Shown: positions 8,893-17,668 of the stretch, in pieces | Layout: each line of letters starts with the position of its first letter | Numbering within the stretch: the first letter of the stretch is position 1 | Assembly: GCF_008298035.1 (NCBI RefSeq) | Contig: NZ_CP042910.1 | Span: 5,967,001-6,031,000 of the forward strand | Direction of reading: 5' to 3' | DNA: 64,000 nt | Source: Gimesia maris | Lineage (GTDB): Bacteria > Planctomycetota > Planctomycetia > Planctomycetales > Planctomycetaceae | The notes under the pieces: generated by a model | Told to the model about the DNA's origin: nothing | Database searches by the model: none | The model's input: the letters and a program-made list of their open reading frames with translations, nothing else | Translations under genes and position numbers: made by a program

Positions 8893-10548
8893 TCAGTCTG
8901 CAGAAAACGCTTTCTGAACTTCTTCCGCGGATAAGGCACGGCGATACAGTTTGACATCCTTCATTTTCCCATTGAAGTAATCGTGGGCTCCAAAGCCGAT
9001 CTTCAATGGTTCCGAGTTTGTTAAATCATAGTCTGCTGAATTGAATTCACCAGAGGTCGCAACCAGTTTGCCATCGACATACAGTTTGAGATGTTTGGGT
9101 TCCTTTACCGCCACAATCTGTCTCCAGCCAGGCTTGAGCGCCGTATCGTACGTCACGCTCTTGCCCGCTTCGATAGAGTGCACACGTCCGGCAGGCAGGG
9201 TGCCTGCAAACAGTCTCCCCTGAAAAACCGCCATCGACCAGACACGCCGATAACGTACATCCGGAGTCAAATCGAGCCGACCTGTATTCGTCCAGTCCAC
9301 ACCGCCGTTATAACGATACACTTCAGCCAGAGGCAATGAGCCCGAATACATGGCTCCGTTATAGACCGCCAACGGCATACTCTCTTTCTCCTCTCCCAAC
9401 CGCCCGGCCAGGTTCCACAGATTCTTACCCGCATAACGATACACTTCCGCGTGCGGCCACTCACTCACGTAGAGGTCCCCCTCGTAAACGGTGAAGCCAT
9501 AAGTCTGTGTCGACTCTCCCACCTTCCCGGCCTGTGACCAGTTTGTTCCGTCAAAACGATAGACGGCTCCTTCATCGTAACCCGATGCGTACAGATCGCC
9601 GTTATAAACGGCCAGCGATTCCACACGTTTCCCGTCAGGCACTCCACACGACGTCCATTTCTGATCACCGTCGTAACGGTAAAAGGCAGCCGGTTTATAC
9701 ATGGAAGAGGCATACAGTTTACCCCGATAAACGACCATGCCGTTAATCGCTTCTACCTCGGGCAGTTTGCCGCAGTGCTCCCACTTGCCGTCGCCTTCAT
9801 AACGATAAACGTTCCCTCCGTGATGAGGATTATCTGACTCCGAAAGCGATGAACCCTTCAAGCGATACTTGCCTGTCCCCGCGTACAACTTCCCCTGGTA
9901 GACCGCCAGAGAGGAAACCGCGTTGCACAAATCGGGTGCGCCACAGTCGATCCATTTCTGTCCCTGGTCAAACCGATAAACCCGACCGGCGGCTGCTTCA
10001 CCCGGCACACAGGTTCCTGCATACAGATTCCCATCGTGAACGGCCATGCTGTAAATCAGCACGGCATTCCCCAGTTGTCCGTGATCGGTCCACTCGGCAT
10101 CGATTCTGCCATTGTCGATTCCAAACTGCAGATGCCGGTCATTCGACTGACTGCTGGTCACGCCGGCATGATTCTTGAGACTCAACTGAAAACCTCGCCG
10201 CGTCTTTCGATCGTATTTACTGAGCAGGGTTCCCAGCACATCATCCAGTTCAGCACTGGTATGCACGGTCAGCGAAATGGAAAACTCATCAGTCCCCAGC
10301 GATAACGGATCTGTATGCGGTACTTCCAGAAAGGCTTTGCGCCCGTCAAATACCGCCGCCTGATCTGGTTTCAGCACGACCCCCTGATTGATCGTTTTCA
10401 GATGCAGTGCACTCCGATCCTGAGAGTCCCCCTGCAATCGCCAGTCCCCCAGCAACTCAGGTTCCTCTGCATTCAGTGCCACGCAATCAAAGCCTGTCAC
10501 ACTTCCGAGCAATATCATCAGCAAATAAATTCCAGGTCGTATCATCAT
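8893..10548 (-). CDS. Secreted LamG-like protein with an inserted seven-repeat beta-propeller
   Basis: A 551-residue exported protein: signal peptide 1-27, cleaved after ALNA. Residues about 30-155 are the first half of a LamG/concanavalin A-like jelly roll (AVFDGRKAFLEVP, DEFSISLTV). The second half appears only at about 468-548 (GWRQIVAVKE, LKLYVDGKLVATS, GKMKDVKLYRRALSAEEV). Between them are seven repeats of about 40 residues with the pattern (A)VYxGxLYAG...VYRYDGxxxW, which is what a seven-bladed kelch-like propeller would show. It lies 135 bp downstream of the DUF1549/DUF1553 gene and may belong to that operon. It probably binds carbohydrate or another extracellular polymer; no catalytic residues are recognisable. 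AAGGTGAAAG precedes the paired ATGs. Confidence 0.85.
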   Translation of the reverse strand: MMIRPGIYLLMILLGSVTGFDCVALNAEEPELLGDWRLQGDSQDRSALHLKTINQGVVLKPDQAAVFDGRKAFLEVPHTDPLSLGTDEFSISLTVHTSAELDDVLGTLLSKYDRKTRRGFQLSLKNHAGVTSSQSNDRHLQFGIDNGRIDAEWTDHGQLGNAVLIYSMAVHDGNLYAGTCVPGEAAAGRVYRFDQGQKWIDCGAPDLCNAVSSLAVYQGKLYAGTGKYRLKGSSLSESDNPHHGGNVYRYEGDGKWEHCGKLPEVEAINGMVVYRGKLYASSMYKPAAFYRYDGDQKWTSCGVPDGKRVESLAVYNGDLYASGYDEGAVYRFDGTNWSQAGKVGESTQTYGFTVYEGDLYVSEWPHAEVYRYAGKNLWNLAGRLGEEKESMPLAVYNGAMYSGSLPLAEVYRYNGGVDWTNTGRLDLTPDVRYRRVWSMAVFQGRLFAGTLPAGRVHSIEAGKSVTYDTALKPGWRQIVAVKEPKHLKLYVDGKLVATSGEFNSADYDLTNSEPLKIGFGAHDYFNGKMKDVKLYRRALSAEEVQKAFSAD

Positions 10549-10683
10549 CTTTCACCTTCTAGTACAGAAAAGAGAACGGCATCTACACAGCTCCATTCTT
10601 AACAAATCTAACAAATTCAACATTTAAAAAAACTCTTTGATCCAAGTTCAGTGATGAGGCAGGCGTATTCCTGTTGAAACTGA

Positions 10684-12633
10684 TTAATCCACATACAGGA
10701 ATTCGCTGGTATTGAAAATCGCCAGGCACAGATCCGTCAAGGCGGCACCGGCATATGCATTTTTGATCGGCGTCTCGCTTAAAGGTAACAGCAATTCTCC
10801 GGCAGAACGTTGTTCCTGTGCCAGTATCTTCTGCTGCGTGCTGAGAAACCGGCGCATTTCATCCAACTCGTTATCCGTCGGCATGCGACCCAGGGCACGA
10901 CGGAAAAGCAATTTAACCTGTTGTACCTCATTTTCACCAGCCTGATCCCAGATCAATCCCGCCAGTTCCTGCGCACACTTCAGAGAACTCTCCGAATTCA
11001 TCATCAACAGTGACTGCGGTGCCGTTGTCGAATTCCCGCGTCGCGAACAACTGGTATTCGCATCCGGACGATCAAATACATCAAACAGGGGATAACGCAA
11101 ATTTCGTCGGGCGAAAACATAAATACTCCGCCGATAGTGATCCTCGACGTTGGCACTGGTCTTCCACTGATCCTTGAGTAACGTCGCCCGTAACTCGCGT
11201 GGCAGCGGTGGCATCACGCCACGTCCTCCTGAATTCTCTGACAGTTTACCACTGACCGCCAGCATCGCATCACGTATGACTTCCGCATCCAGACGCTGAC
11301 GCGGAAATCGGGATAAAAGGGAAACGTCCGGATCTTCCTTCAGGGAGCGTTTCCAGGCACTTTCTGATGCTTGAGAACCGTTAAACTGCCCCGCCTGTCG
11401 ATACACGCTTGAAGTCAGAATCAGTCGATGCAGTGATTTCATTTTCCAGCCGGACGACATCAGTTCGGCCGCCAGCCAGTCCAGCAGTTCCGGATGCGTG
11501 GGCAGATCGCCCATCAACCCGAAATCGCTGGGAGTCGCAGACAGGCCACGCCCGAAGTGATGCTGCCAGATGCGGTTCACAATCACACGCGAAGTCAGCG
11601 GGTGGTTTTGCTGGGTCAGCCAGAAGGCAAATTCGCGTCGCTGCTGGCGTGAATCATCGGCGTCGACAGCCTGCTCCTGGAGATTCGCTACTCTTAAAAA
11701 TGCCGGTTGCACTCGCGGGCCGGGCTGACGCCAGTCACCGCGAATCATGACACGACTGAGGGCGACAGGCTTTCCGATCGAAGCCAGCATGGTGACCGAT
11801 CTGTTCTTGACCGGTTTGACCGCCGGTTCAAAAAAGGCGCGCATGCGGTAAAAGTCAATGGTGCTGATCGGATCGTATTTATGATCGTGACACTGGGCAC
11901 ACCCCATCTGCAGCGCCATGAATGCAGAGCCGACGGTGGAGGTCATTTCATTCAGCAACGTATGCCTGCGTTCTTCCTGCGAATTGATATCAGGCATATC
12001 GGGACCGGACAGACAGAAGGCGGTCGCAATTTTCGCCTCCGGGTTTTCCGGTGCGATCACGTCGCCCGCCAGTTGCCAGCGGACAAACTGATCGTAAGGC
12101 ATATCCTCATTCAGCGCTTTGATGACCCAGTCCCGGTACTTCCAGGCATCAGGTCGCACCTTATCATGTTCGTAACCATCGGTCTCGGCAAAGCGGGCCA
12201 GATCCAGCCAGTGCTGCGCCCAGCGTTCCCCATAATGTTTCGAGGCCAGCAGTCGATCCACGAGTTTATCATAGGCATCGGGACTTTGATCCGCGAGAAA
12301 CGTTTCGACCTCTTCCGGCATTGGCGGCAGACCGATCACATCAAAATAGAGCCGACGGATCAGCGTGGTACGGTTTGCTTCAGTCGCGGGTTGCAATTCT
12401 GCTGACTCCAGTTCAGCCAGAATGAAATGGTCAATCGGGGTGCGCGGCCAGGTTTGATTTTTTACAGCGGGCAGTGCCGGTCGTTTGATCGGTTGAAACG
12501 ACCAGTGTTCCCGGTCTGCTTCCGTAATCGGTTCCTCTGAAAGCTTTACTGCTTCCTCTGCTTTCAATGAAGAACTGCAAGCAAATATCAAAGTCGCGAT
12601 TGATAATACGAACCTCATGTTGTGTGAAATCAT
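10684..12633 (-). CDS. DUF1549 and DUF1553 domain-containing secreted protein
   Basis: A 649-residue exported protein of the planctomycete PSCyt2/PSD1 type. After a signal peptide (about 1-25) comes the DUF1549 region (WPRTPIDHFILAELE, RRLYFDVIGLPP, YGERWAQHWLDLAR, QLAGDVIAPEN), ending with a heme-site-like CAQCHDH. Then comes DUF1553 (NPLTSRVIVNRIWQHHFGRGL, RFPRQRLDAEVIRDAML, FDRPDANTSCSRRGNST). The N-terminal PSCyt1 cytochrome c module carried by many relatives is absent, so this is the short form. The ATG overlaps the stop of the upstream DUF1501 gene (ATGA), and AAAGGA lies eight bases before it. The two families are routinely encoded together in planctomycetes; their biochemical function remains unestablished. 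Confidence 0.93.
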   Translation of the reverse strand: MISHNMRFVLSIATLIFACSSSLKAEEAVKLSEEPITEADREHWSFQPIKRPALPAVKNQTWPRTPIDHFILAELESAELQPATEANRTTLIRRLYFDVIGLPPMPEEVETFLADQSPDAYDKLVDRLLASKHYGERWAQHWLDLARFAETDGYEHDKVRPDAWKYRDWVIKALNEDMPYDQFVRWQLAGDVIAPENPEAKIATAFCLSGPDMPDINSQEERRHTLLNEMTSTVGSAFMALQMGCAQCHDHKYDPISTIDFYRMRAFFEPAVKPVKNRSVTMLASIGKPVALSRVMIRGDWRQPGPRVQPAFLRVANLQEQAVDADDSRQQRREFAFWLTQQNHPLTSRVIVNRIWQHHFGRGLSATPSDFGLMGDLPTHPELLDWLAAELMSSGWKMKSLHRLILTSSVYRQAGQFNGSQASESAWKRSLKEDPDVSLLSRFPRQRLDAEVIRDAMLAVSGKLSENSGGRGVMPPLPRELRATLLKDQWKTSANVEDHYRRSIYVFARRNLRYPLFDVFDRPDANTSCSRRGNSTTAPQSLLMMNSESSLKCAQELAGLIWDQAGENEVQQVKLLFRRALGRMPTDNELDEMRRFLSTQQKILAQEQRSAGELLLPLSETPIKNAYAGAALTDLCLAIFNTSEFLYVD

Positions 12634-14084
12634 GTGAGCAATCCTTTCACAATCTCCACTTCGGCAGGCCCTGTCAGACGCTCATCCAGACCGTTATGGA
12701 AATAGGTCAGCGATTCATGATCCAAACCCAGCAGATGCAGCAGTGTTGCATGAAATTCATTGACGTGCACCTTGTTCTCAACGGATCGCAGGCCGATGGC
12801 ATCGGTGGCCCCGTAAGACCGTCCGCCGGTAATTCCGGCTCCGGCCAGCCAGCCGGAATACCCCCACGGATTGTGATCGCGGCCTCTGCCCTGCTCGCTC
12901 ATCGGCATGCGACCAAATTCACCACACCAGACCACGAGCGTGTCTTCCAGCAGCCCTCTTTGTTTCAAGTCTTTCAGCAGAGCGGCAACAGGCTGATCCG
13001 TTTTTTTACAATAGGCGGTATGATTTTTAGTCACATCACTGTGTGCATCCCAGCCAACGGTGTCTCCGGAATAGAGCTGTACGAAGCGTACGCCCCGTTC
13101 GATCATCCGTCGCGCCAGCAAACAACGTTCGCCGAAGTCCCGCGTCTGGGGATCATTGAGCCCGTACATGGCATGCGTGTCTTGTGTCTCCTGTGTCAGA
13201 TCGACGATTTCCGGAGCGGCCGTCTGCATGCGGAAAGCAAGTTCGTAGGCAGAAATGCGCGCCGCCAGTTCGTCATCCTGGTCGCGGGCTTCCAGGTGGC
13301 GGCGATTCATCGATTGAATCAGATCCAGGGTCGCCCGTTGTTGCTGCGACGAAATCGACGCCGGCGGTTTTAAATTCAGAATCGGTGTCTTACCGGCGCG
13401 CATCGTGGTTCCCTGAAACGTCGCGGGAAGATAACCACTGCCCCACGCGGGAGGACCTCCTTTGATGCCACCTCCGGGATCAGGCATCACCACAAACGCA
13501 GGCATGTCTGCATTCTCAGAACCCAGTCCGTAAGCAACCCAGCTGCCGACGCTGGGATGCCCCATCAAAATGCTGCCGGTATTCATCTGGTAGACCGACT
13601 GCGGGTGATTCACACTGTCACCATGCAGCGAGCGTACCACACAGAGATCGTCAACCAGCGCACCGGTATGCGGCAGAAAATCACTGACTTCGAGTCCCGA
13701 TTCTCCACGTTTGCGAAACGGTTTAATCGGCGCGAGCAACGGATTTTTTGCGACCTTGCGGCGGGTCATCACTTCGCCGAAACTGTCGGGCAACGGTTTC
13801 CCTGAGTACTTGACCAGATCGGGTTTGGGATCCCACAGATCCACGTGACTGGGACCGCCGTGCATAAACAGCCAGATCATCCGCTTGGCACGCGGTTTGA
13901 AATCCGGTTCTTTCGGTTTCAATGAATCAGAGGCGGCCTGTGCAACTCCATCTGTCGCTAATAGAGAATTAAGGGCCATCATTCCGATACCGCCACCGGC
14001 AGTCCGCAACATTTCACGACGATTAAACAGACCGTTCCCACAGTTATCAGAAATCGTATCGTGGCTGGATCGCTTCGCCTGCAT
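12630..14084 (-). CDS. DUF1501 domain-containing protein (sulfatase-like fold, Tat signal)
   Basis: A DUF1501 protein of 484 residues with the start chosen here. The N-terminus carries a twin-arginine signal (NRREMLRTAGGG followed by a hydrophobic stretch to about residue 50). Family landmarks are MIWLFMHGGPSHVDLWDPKP, GRMPMSEQGRGRDHNPWGYS and the C-terminal LHLLGLDHESLTYFHNG. DUF1501 proteins share the alkaline phosphatase/sulfatase fold. The frame is open to a TTG at 14117, but the ATG at 14084 is preceded by AGGGAGAG at good spacing and places the Tat motif normally, so it is preferred. It is the first gene of the DUF1501 then DUF1549/DUF1553 operon. Confidence 0.93.
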   Translation of the reverse strand: MQAKRSSHDTISDNCGNGLFNRREMLRTAGGGIGMMALNSLLATDGVAQAASDSLKPKEPDFKPRAKRMIWLFMHGGPSHVDLWDPKPDLVKYSGKPLPDSFGEVMTRRKVAKNPLLAPIKPFRKRGESGLEVSDFLPHTGALVDDLCVVRSLHGDSVNHPQSVYQMNTGSILMGHPSVGSWVAYGLGSENADMPAFVVMPDPGGGIKGGPPAWGSGYLPATFQGTTMRAGKTPILNLKPPASISSQQQRATLDLIQSMNRRHLEARDQDDELAARISAYELAFRMQTAAPEIVDLTQETQDTHAMYGLNDPQTRDFGERCLLARRMIERGVRFVQLYSGDTVGWDAHSDVTKNHTAYCKKTDQPVAALLKDLKQRGLLEDTLVVWCGEFGRMPMSEQGRGRDHNPWGYSGWLAGAGITGGRSYGATDAIGLRSVENKVHVNEFHATLLHLLGLDHESLTYFHNGLDERLTGPAEVEIVKGLLT

Positions 14085-14738
14085 ACTGCGTTCTCTCCCT
14101 GAGGTCCTATTGGGCAAGACATTAATATATCAGGGAAACACAGTCAGCTCGACTGAATTCATCCACGTTTTTTGATTTGTCTGAAATTGACAGAAATGCG
14201 TCCCATCTCCAAAACGGGCTTCGATGGCTGGAATTCGACCTGAGACCTTCGGGACGAATGTTGGCACGGTGCGGAACCATTCAGACAGATCAAAGTGAGA
14301 GACGCACACGCAGAAACAACCTGTCTGGCACATTGTCTCTTTGATGATATAAATCAAACCCATTCGATCCCGATTCGTTCCGAATTTTTTTCTGATTTCT
14401 TTTCGAGTGATTCCTTTTTTCTCACTCATTTTTTCTGCTTTCTGAAACCGCGCTTCTACAGCTTGAGTATGCTTCCCCGCGGGGTTAACAACATGGTTTT
14501 GAATGAGGCCATGTGATGTTTCTTTTTGGCAACATGTTGTCTACGAACATCGTTTCCCGGCCCATTGCACTGTCAGTTAAAAAGAGTTCCCGGAAAACCT
14601 GTTTTTCTGAAAAGCATTTCCGATCACTCATCAAATCTGAGCTATATGAATAGTGACCAGCGCAATATCAGGTCGAGAAACATCAGAGAAGGCAAGATGT
14701 GAACCACGAGAGACCGTTTTCACAATCTCAGTAAAAAG
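14085..14738. other. Divergent intergenic region, no gene seen
   Basis: This region lies between the divergent DUF1501 operon and the DUF3300-like gene. Short open frames in it have no recognisable products. Part of it (about 14370-14440) is T-rich. A 10-bp palindrome CCCCGCGGGG lies at 14475-14484. ACAACATG near 14489 is matched by CATGTTGT near 14533. No terminator or RNA gene is identifiable. Confidence 0.4.
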
Positions 14739-14750
14739 ATGGGGAGATCA

Positions 14751-16529
14751 ATGACTGCTACTTCACAGAATTATTTGAAAGGATTCATCGCCCTCACAGT
14801 CGGAGCCTGTTTTATTCTGCATTCAGGGATCAGCAATGCACAACAGCCCGGCGGCATAATGCAACAGAAGCTGCCACAGAAAAACCTGTCACCGCGGGCT
14901 TTGGAAAGCCTGGTCACCGGGATTGCCTTCTATCCGGACGATCTGGTCGAAACAATTCTCAACGCATCACAGCATCCACTGGCAATCCGCCAGGCTTCTG
15001 ACAAACCGGTCGTCCGCATTGGTGGCGGACGCTTTGCAGAACGCGTGCAGCAGTTCAACAAAGCAGTCGACCCGAATGTCGACAAGCTGAAACAGTATCC
15101 CGAAATTCTGTCGCAACTGAGCGACAACATCGCGACCACCACCTTACTGGGACGTGCTTACCAGTCCCAGCCTGATGACGTCTGGCGGGCGATTGACAAA
15201 CTCCGCGCTGAAGTCGATGCCGCACTACAAGAACAGCCCCAACAGTTTGTGGATGAGAGTGGCGTTCCGCTGACAGGCCAGGCCGCATACGTGGCCGCCG
15301 CCGGTTATGTCGCCGGTCGATACTTCGTTCCTGCGACCGTTTCCGAACTCTACACCGCATACGCGTATCCGCATCAGACGACAACGACGACCACCTATCA
15401 TGGTGAAAACGTAAATGGCGCTGCGACTCAAACCACCACAACGGGTCCCTATGGACACGCAACGGCGTCCACCGGCAGCAGCGCGACAACATACACAGGT
15501 CCGAATGGCAACACAGTGACGGGAGCCACCCAGGGAGGCAGTGTTGTCTACCAGAATGGTGCTATCACTGTCGGTGCGGGTGCAGCCACCACAACGGTCA
15601 CCGGGCCCCAGGGAAATTCAGCGACCGCAACAGGCGCGGGCATTGCCGGTACGACAACCGCCGGTGATACGACTTACTTCGGCGCAGCGGGCGGCGGAAC
15701 CGTCAACACATCCAATGGACTCTCGGCGGCCGGCGCAGGTCAGGTGACCGGATCCGTTCAACAGACACAGACAGGAGCCAACTACAACACCCAGGCCAGT
15801 GGCTCTGTCGCAACAAATACTGGCGTCAACGCGTATGGCAGCAGGAACACCAGTGGCAGCGTGAACCAGAACGCCGATGGCTCGGTCAGCGGCGTTCGTT
15901 CGTCCTCCACTTCCGTTCAAGGAACCAGGGGTTATGCTGATGTGGAGCATAACAGTTCCGGCACAGCGACCGGAAATGGCAACGGGACCTACAACGGTTC
16001 CACAACCATCGATTCCAGCAAAGGTTCTGCCTCGGTGGATACAACTGCCGGTAATGGACAGGTCTCCTCAACGGTTACCACACAAAATGGCTCCGCGACG
16101 GGTACACTCGGCGACGGTCAGGTCGGGCAGAGCTCCTCTTCGGCCCGCAATCGACAATCCACAGGCAGCCAGCAGGCGGCCCGCAGCAGCAGCCAGAAAG
16201 GTTCGTACCGTTCCAGCCGCCAGTCGACTGCCTCAAATTCCCGCTACAGTCAATCTTCAAGTCAGCAGATTGCGTCCGGCCTGCAAAGCATGCAGAAAAA
16301 CTGGGGACAGCTCAGCCAGCAGATGAACCGTTCCTCCCAGGCTGCTTCCAAGTCTCGCCAGGGAGTGCAAACGTACTCACAGCAGCGACCTTCGTCTGCC
16401 TATTCACGTGGCTCCAGCTTCAGTCCTTCCAGCAGTCGCACACCTTCGTACTCGCGCGGCAGTTCCTCACGGGGCAGCAGCAACCGCGGTTCATCAGGAC
16501 GTTCCGGTGGACGGGGCGGGCGGAGATAA
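14751..16529 (+). CDS. DUF3300-like secreted protein with long Gly/Ser/Thr-rich tail
   Basis: About 592 residues. A signal peptide (about 1-32) is followed by a compact domain (about 45-195) with LSPRALESLVTGIAFYPDD, ILNASQHPLAIRQA and YPEILSQLSDNIATTTLLG, which resembles DUF3300. From about residue 210 to the end the protein is low-complexity. The first part has imperfect Gly/Thr/Asn/Ser repeats containing TTTTG, GxxATxTG and GNGN motifs. The last 60 residues are Ser/Arg/Gly-rich and end SGRGGRSGGRGGRR-like. The start is uncertain: ATG at 14739 encodes four more residues, but GGGAG lies directly before the ATG at 14751. It is probably an envelope or extracellular protein; the repetitive tail suggests surface adhesion or an elastic spacer, which is inference. 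It is transcribed alone and ends in a terminator. Confidence 0.8.
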   Translation: MTATSQNYLKGFIALTVGACFILHSGISNAQQPGGIMQQKLPQKNLSPRALESLVTGIAFYPDDLVETILNASQHPLAIRQASDKPVVRIGGGRFAERVQQFNKAVDPNVDKLKQYPEILSQLSDNIATTTLLGRAYQSQPDDVWRAIDKLRAEVDAALQEQPQQFVDESGVPLTGQAAYVAAAGYVAGRYFVPATVSELYTAYAYPHQTTTTTTYHGENVNGAATQTTTTGPYGHATASTGSSATTYTGPNGNTVTGATQGGSVVYQNGAITVGAGAATTTVTGPQGNSATATGAGIAGTTTAGDTTYFGAAGGGTVNTSNGLSAAGAGQVTGSVQQTQTGANYNTQASGSVATNTGVNAYGSRNTSGSVNQNADGSVSGVRSSSTSVQGTRGYADVEHNSSGTATGNGNGTYNGSTTIDSSKGSASVDTTAGNGQVSSTVTTQNGSATGTLGDGQVGQSSSSARNRQSTGSQQAARSSSQKGSYRSSRQSTASNSRYSQSSSQQIASGLQSMQKNWGQLSQQMNRSSQAASKSRQGVQTYSQQRPSSAYSRGSSFSPSSSRTPSYSRGSSSRGSSNRGSSGRSGGRGGRR

Positions 16530-16564
16530 GTTCGCTGCAATACTAAGAGTATATTAAGTGCGGG

Positions 16565-16602
16565 CAGGCCTCTTTTCGTAATGGAAAGAGGCCTGTTTTT
16601 TT
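16565..16602 (+). terminator. Rho-independent terminator after the DUF3300-like gene
   Basis: An 11-bp perfect stem (CAGGCCTCTTT at 16565-16575 with AAAGAGGCCTG at 16585-16595), a nine-base loop and a seven-T tract. It lies 35 bp after the stop codon. Confidence 0.93.
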
Positions 16603-16713
16603 GACTTCCTGTCCAAATAGATTTTTTATTTCCCCTCTCAGGATATTTCGTTTAGAATGAAATTGAGAAGAAACCGATTTCATCCCATCTTTTCACAAGG
16701 CAGATAAAGAAAC

Positions 16714-16968
16714 ATGCTCCGCTACTTTATCGCAACTAACTTCTGGTTAGCCTTTACGATCTTACTGCTGGTTTCCTCAACGCCCCGCTACCAGATAGTG
16801 GGAAACGCCTCGCAGAAACATTACGGCGTCTATGGCTATGCGGTTTTCGGATTGGGAAATATGTCCTCTTTTTTTTACTGGACCGTAATTAGTCTCTCAG
16901 TCCTTGCTGTACTGATTTGTTTTCGTGCCTGGAAGAAAACGGAAAGTATCCCAGTGAATTCATCATGA
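16714..16968 (+). CDS. Small two-helix membrane protein, unknown function
   Basis: An 84-residue protein with two hydrophobic segments (about 5-22 and 52-72) separated by a short polar, Gly/Tyr-rich loop, and a basic C-terminal tail. No family is recognised. Its stop codon overlaps the ATG of the next gene (ATGA at 16965-16968), which argues strongly that both are real and co-translated. AAAGAAAC lies before the start as a weak Shine-Dalgarno. Confidence 0.7.
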   Translation: MLRYFIATNFWLAFTILLLVSSTPRYQIVGNASQKHYGVYGYAVFGLGNMSSFFYWTVISLSVLAVLICFRAWKKTESIPVNSS

Positions 16969-17270
16969 AATTTCCCCTGCACACATTTGAAGTCAGCAGT
17001 CAGTCTGAGAAAGATTTTATCCGACTGCTGCAGAAAGCCTTAAACAGGCTGCCGTCAGTTGTGGAACGGGAAATCTCAGATGCAGACCGCTTACGTTTTC
17101 GACTGTTGCTGGAAGATTATGTCGTCGGACTCTTAAAAGACATGCAGGCAATTCAGCATCTCTCACGCAATTGGACTCCGTCCGATTATCTGATCATTGT
17201 GCAGTTTGAAAAAACACAAGGCACCATCTGCTTCAACGGGCAGAAGCAAGTCATCCCTTTTGCAACATAA
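16965..17270 (+). CDS. Small cytoplasmic protein, unknown function, coupled to the upstream membrane protein
   Basis: About 101 residues beginning MKFPLHTFEV. The reading frame is open upstream to 16917, but the ATG at 16965 overlaps the preceding stop as ATGA and is the natural start. The sequence is soluble and helical in the first two thirds (SEKDFIRLLQKALNRLP, RLRFRLLLEDYVVGLLKDMQ), with a short beta-like end (DYLIIVQFEK, GTICFNGQK). No motif or family is recognised. Overlap with the two-helix protein suggests a functional pair, possibly a membrane anchor and a cytoplasmic partner. Confidence 0.65.
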   Translation: MKFPLHTFEVSSQSEKDFIRLLQKALNRLPSVVEREISDADRLRFRLLLEDYVVGLLKDMQAIQHLSRNWTPSDYLIIVQFEKTQGTICFNGQKQVIPFAT

Positions 17271-17328
17271 ATATCGGGATGGGTCGTAAAACCTGAAGGC
17301 AAACCATAAACTCGAAAGGAGTCAGGTC

Positions 17329-17658
17329 ATGTTTCATTCAAAAGAAACGTTTTATCTTGTTCTCATCCTCGCAGGTCTGATTTTGTTTTCCTCATCTGAA
17401 AACAACCAGGCTGCCAAACCCCAGGTTGATCCAACGCAAGTCATTCTGCGTTCGATTCAGACAGCCGACGGTCCCCAGTTGGAAATTCGCATCGGACATC
17501 TCGTCTGCAAAACAGATCAACTGACCTTTCAGAGAGAAGAGGGTCCAGAATCCACCGTGCAGCCCGTCAGCGGCAAGGTGCAAGTCAAAAGTGAAAGACA
17601 ATGTATCACTTCAGAGCAAGTGAAATTCTCGCTCCCCTGGTTAACAGGGGAGCGCTGA
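17329..17658 (+). CDS. Small exported protein, unknown function
   Basis: A 109-residue protein. AAAGGAG sits at ideal distance before the ATG. The first 25 residues form a signal peptide or membrane anchor (FYLVLILAGLILFSSS), and the rest is polar and beta-rich. The last codons contain a perfect 10-bp hairpin that ends just before the TGA. No family is recognised. The region between this stop and the convergent SulP gene is only 10 bp. Confidence 0.65.
   Translation: MFHSKETFYLVLILAGLILFSSSENNQAAKPQVDPTQVILRSIQTADGPQLEIRIGHLVCKTDQLTFQREEGPESTVQPVSGKVQVKSERQCITSEQVKFSLPWLTGER
17630..17654. terminator. Strong hairpin in the last codons, possible convergent terminator
   Basis: A perfect 10-bp inverted repeat (CGCTCCCCTG with CAGGGGAGCG) and a five-base loop. 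It overlaps the end of the plus-strand gene that stops at 17658 and lies 15 bp beyond the stop of the minus-strand SulP gene. No T-tract follows on either strand, so intrinsic termination is uncertain. It may instead protect the 3' ends of both transcripts. Confidence 0.5.
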
Positions 17659-17668
17659 TTCAGGGAAC

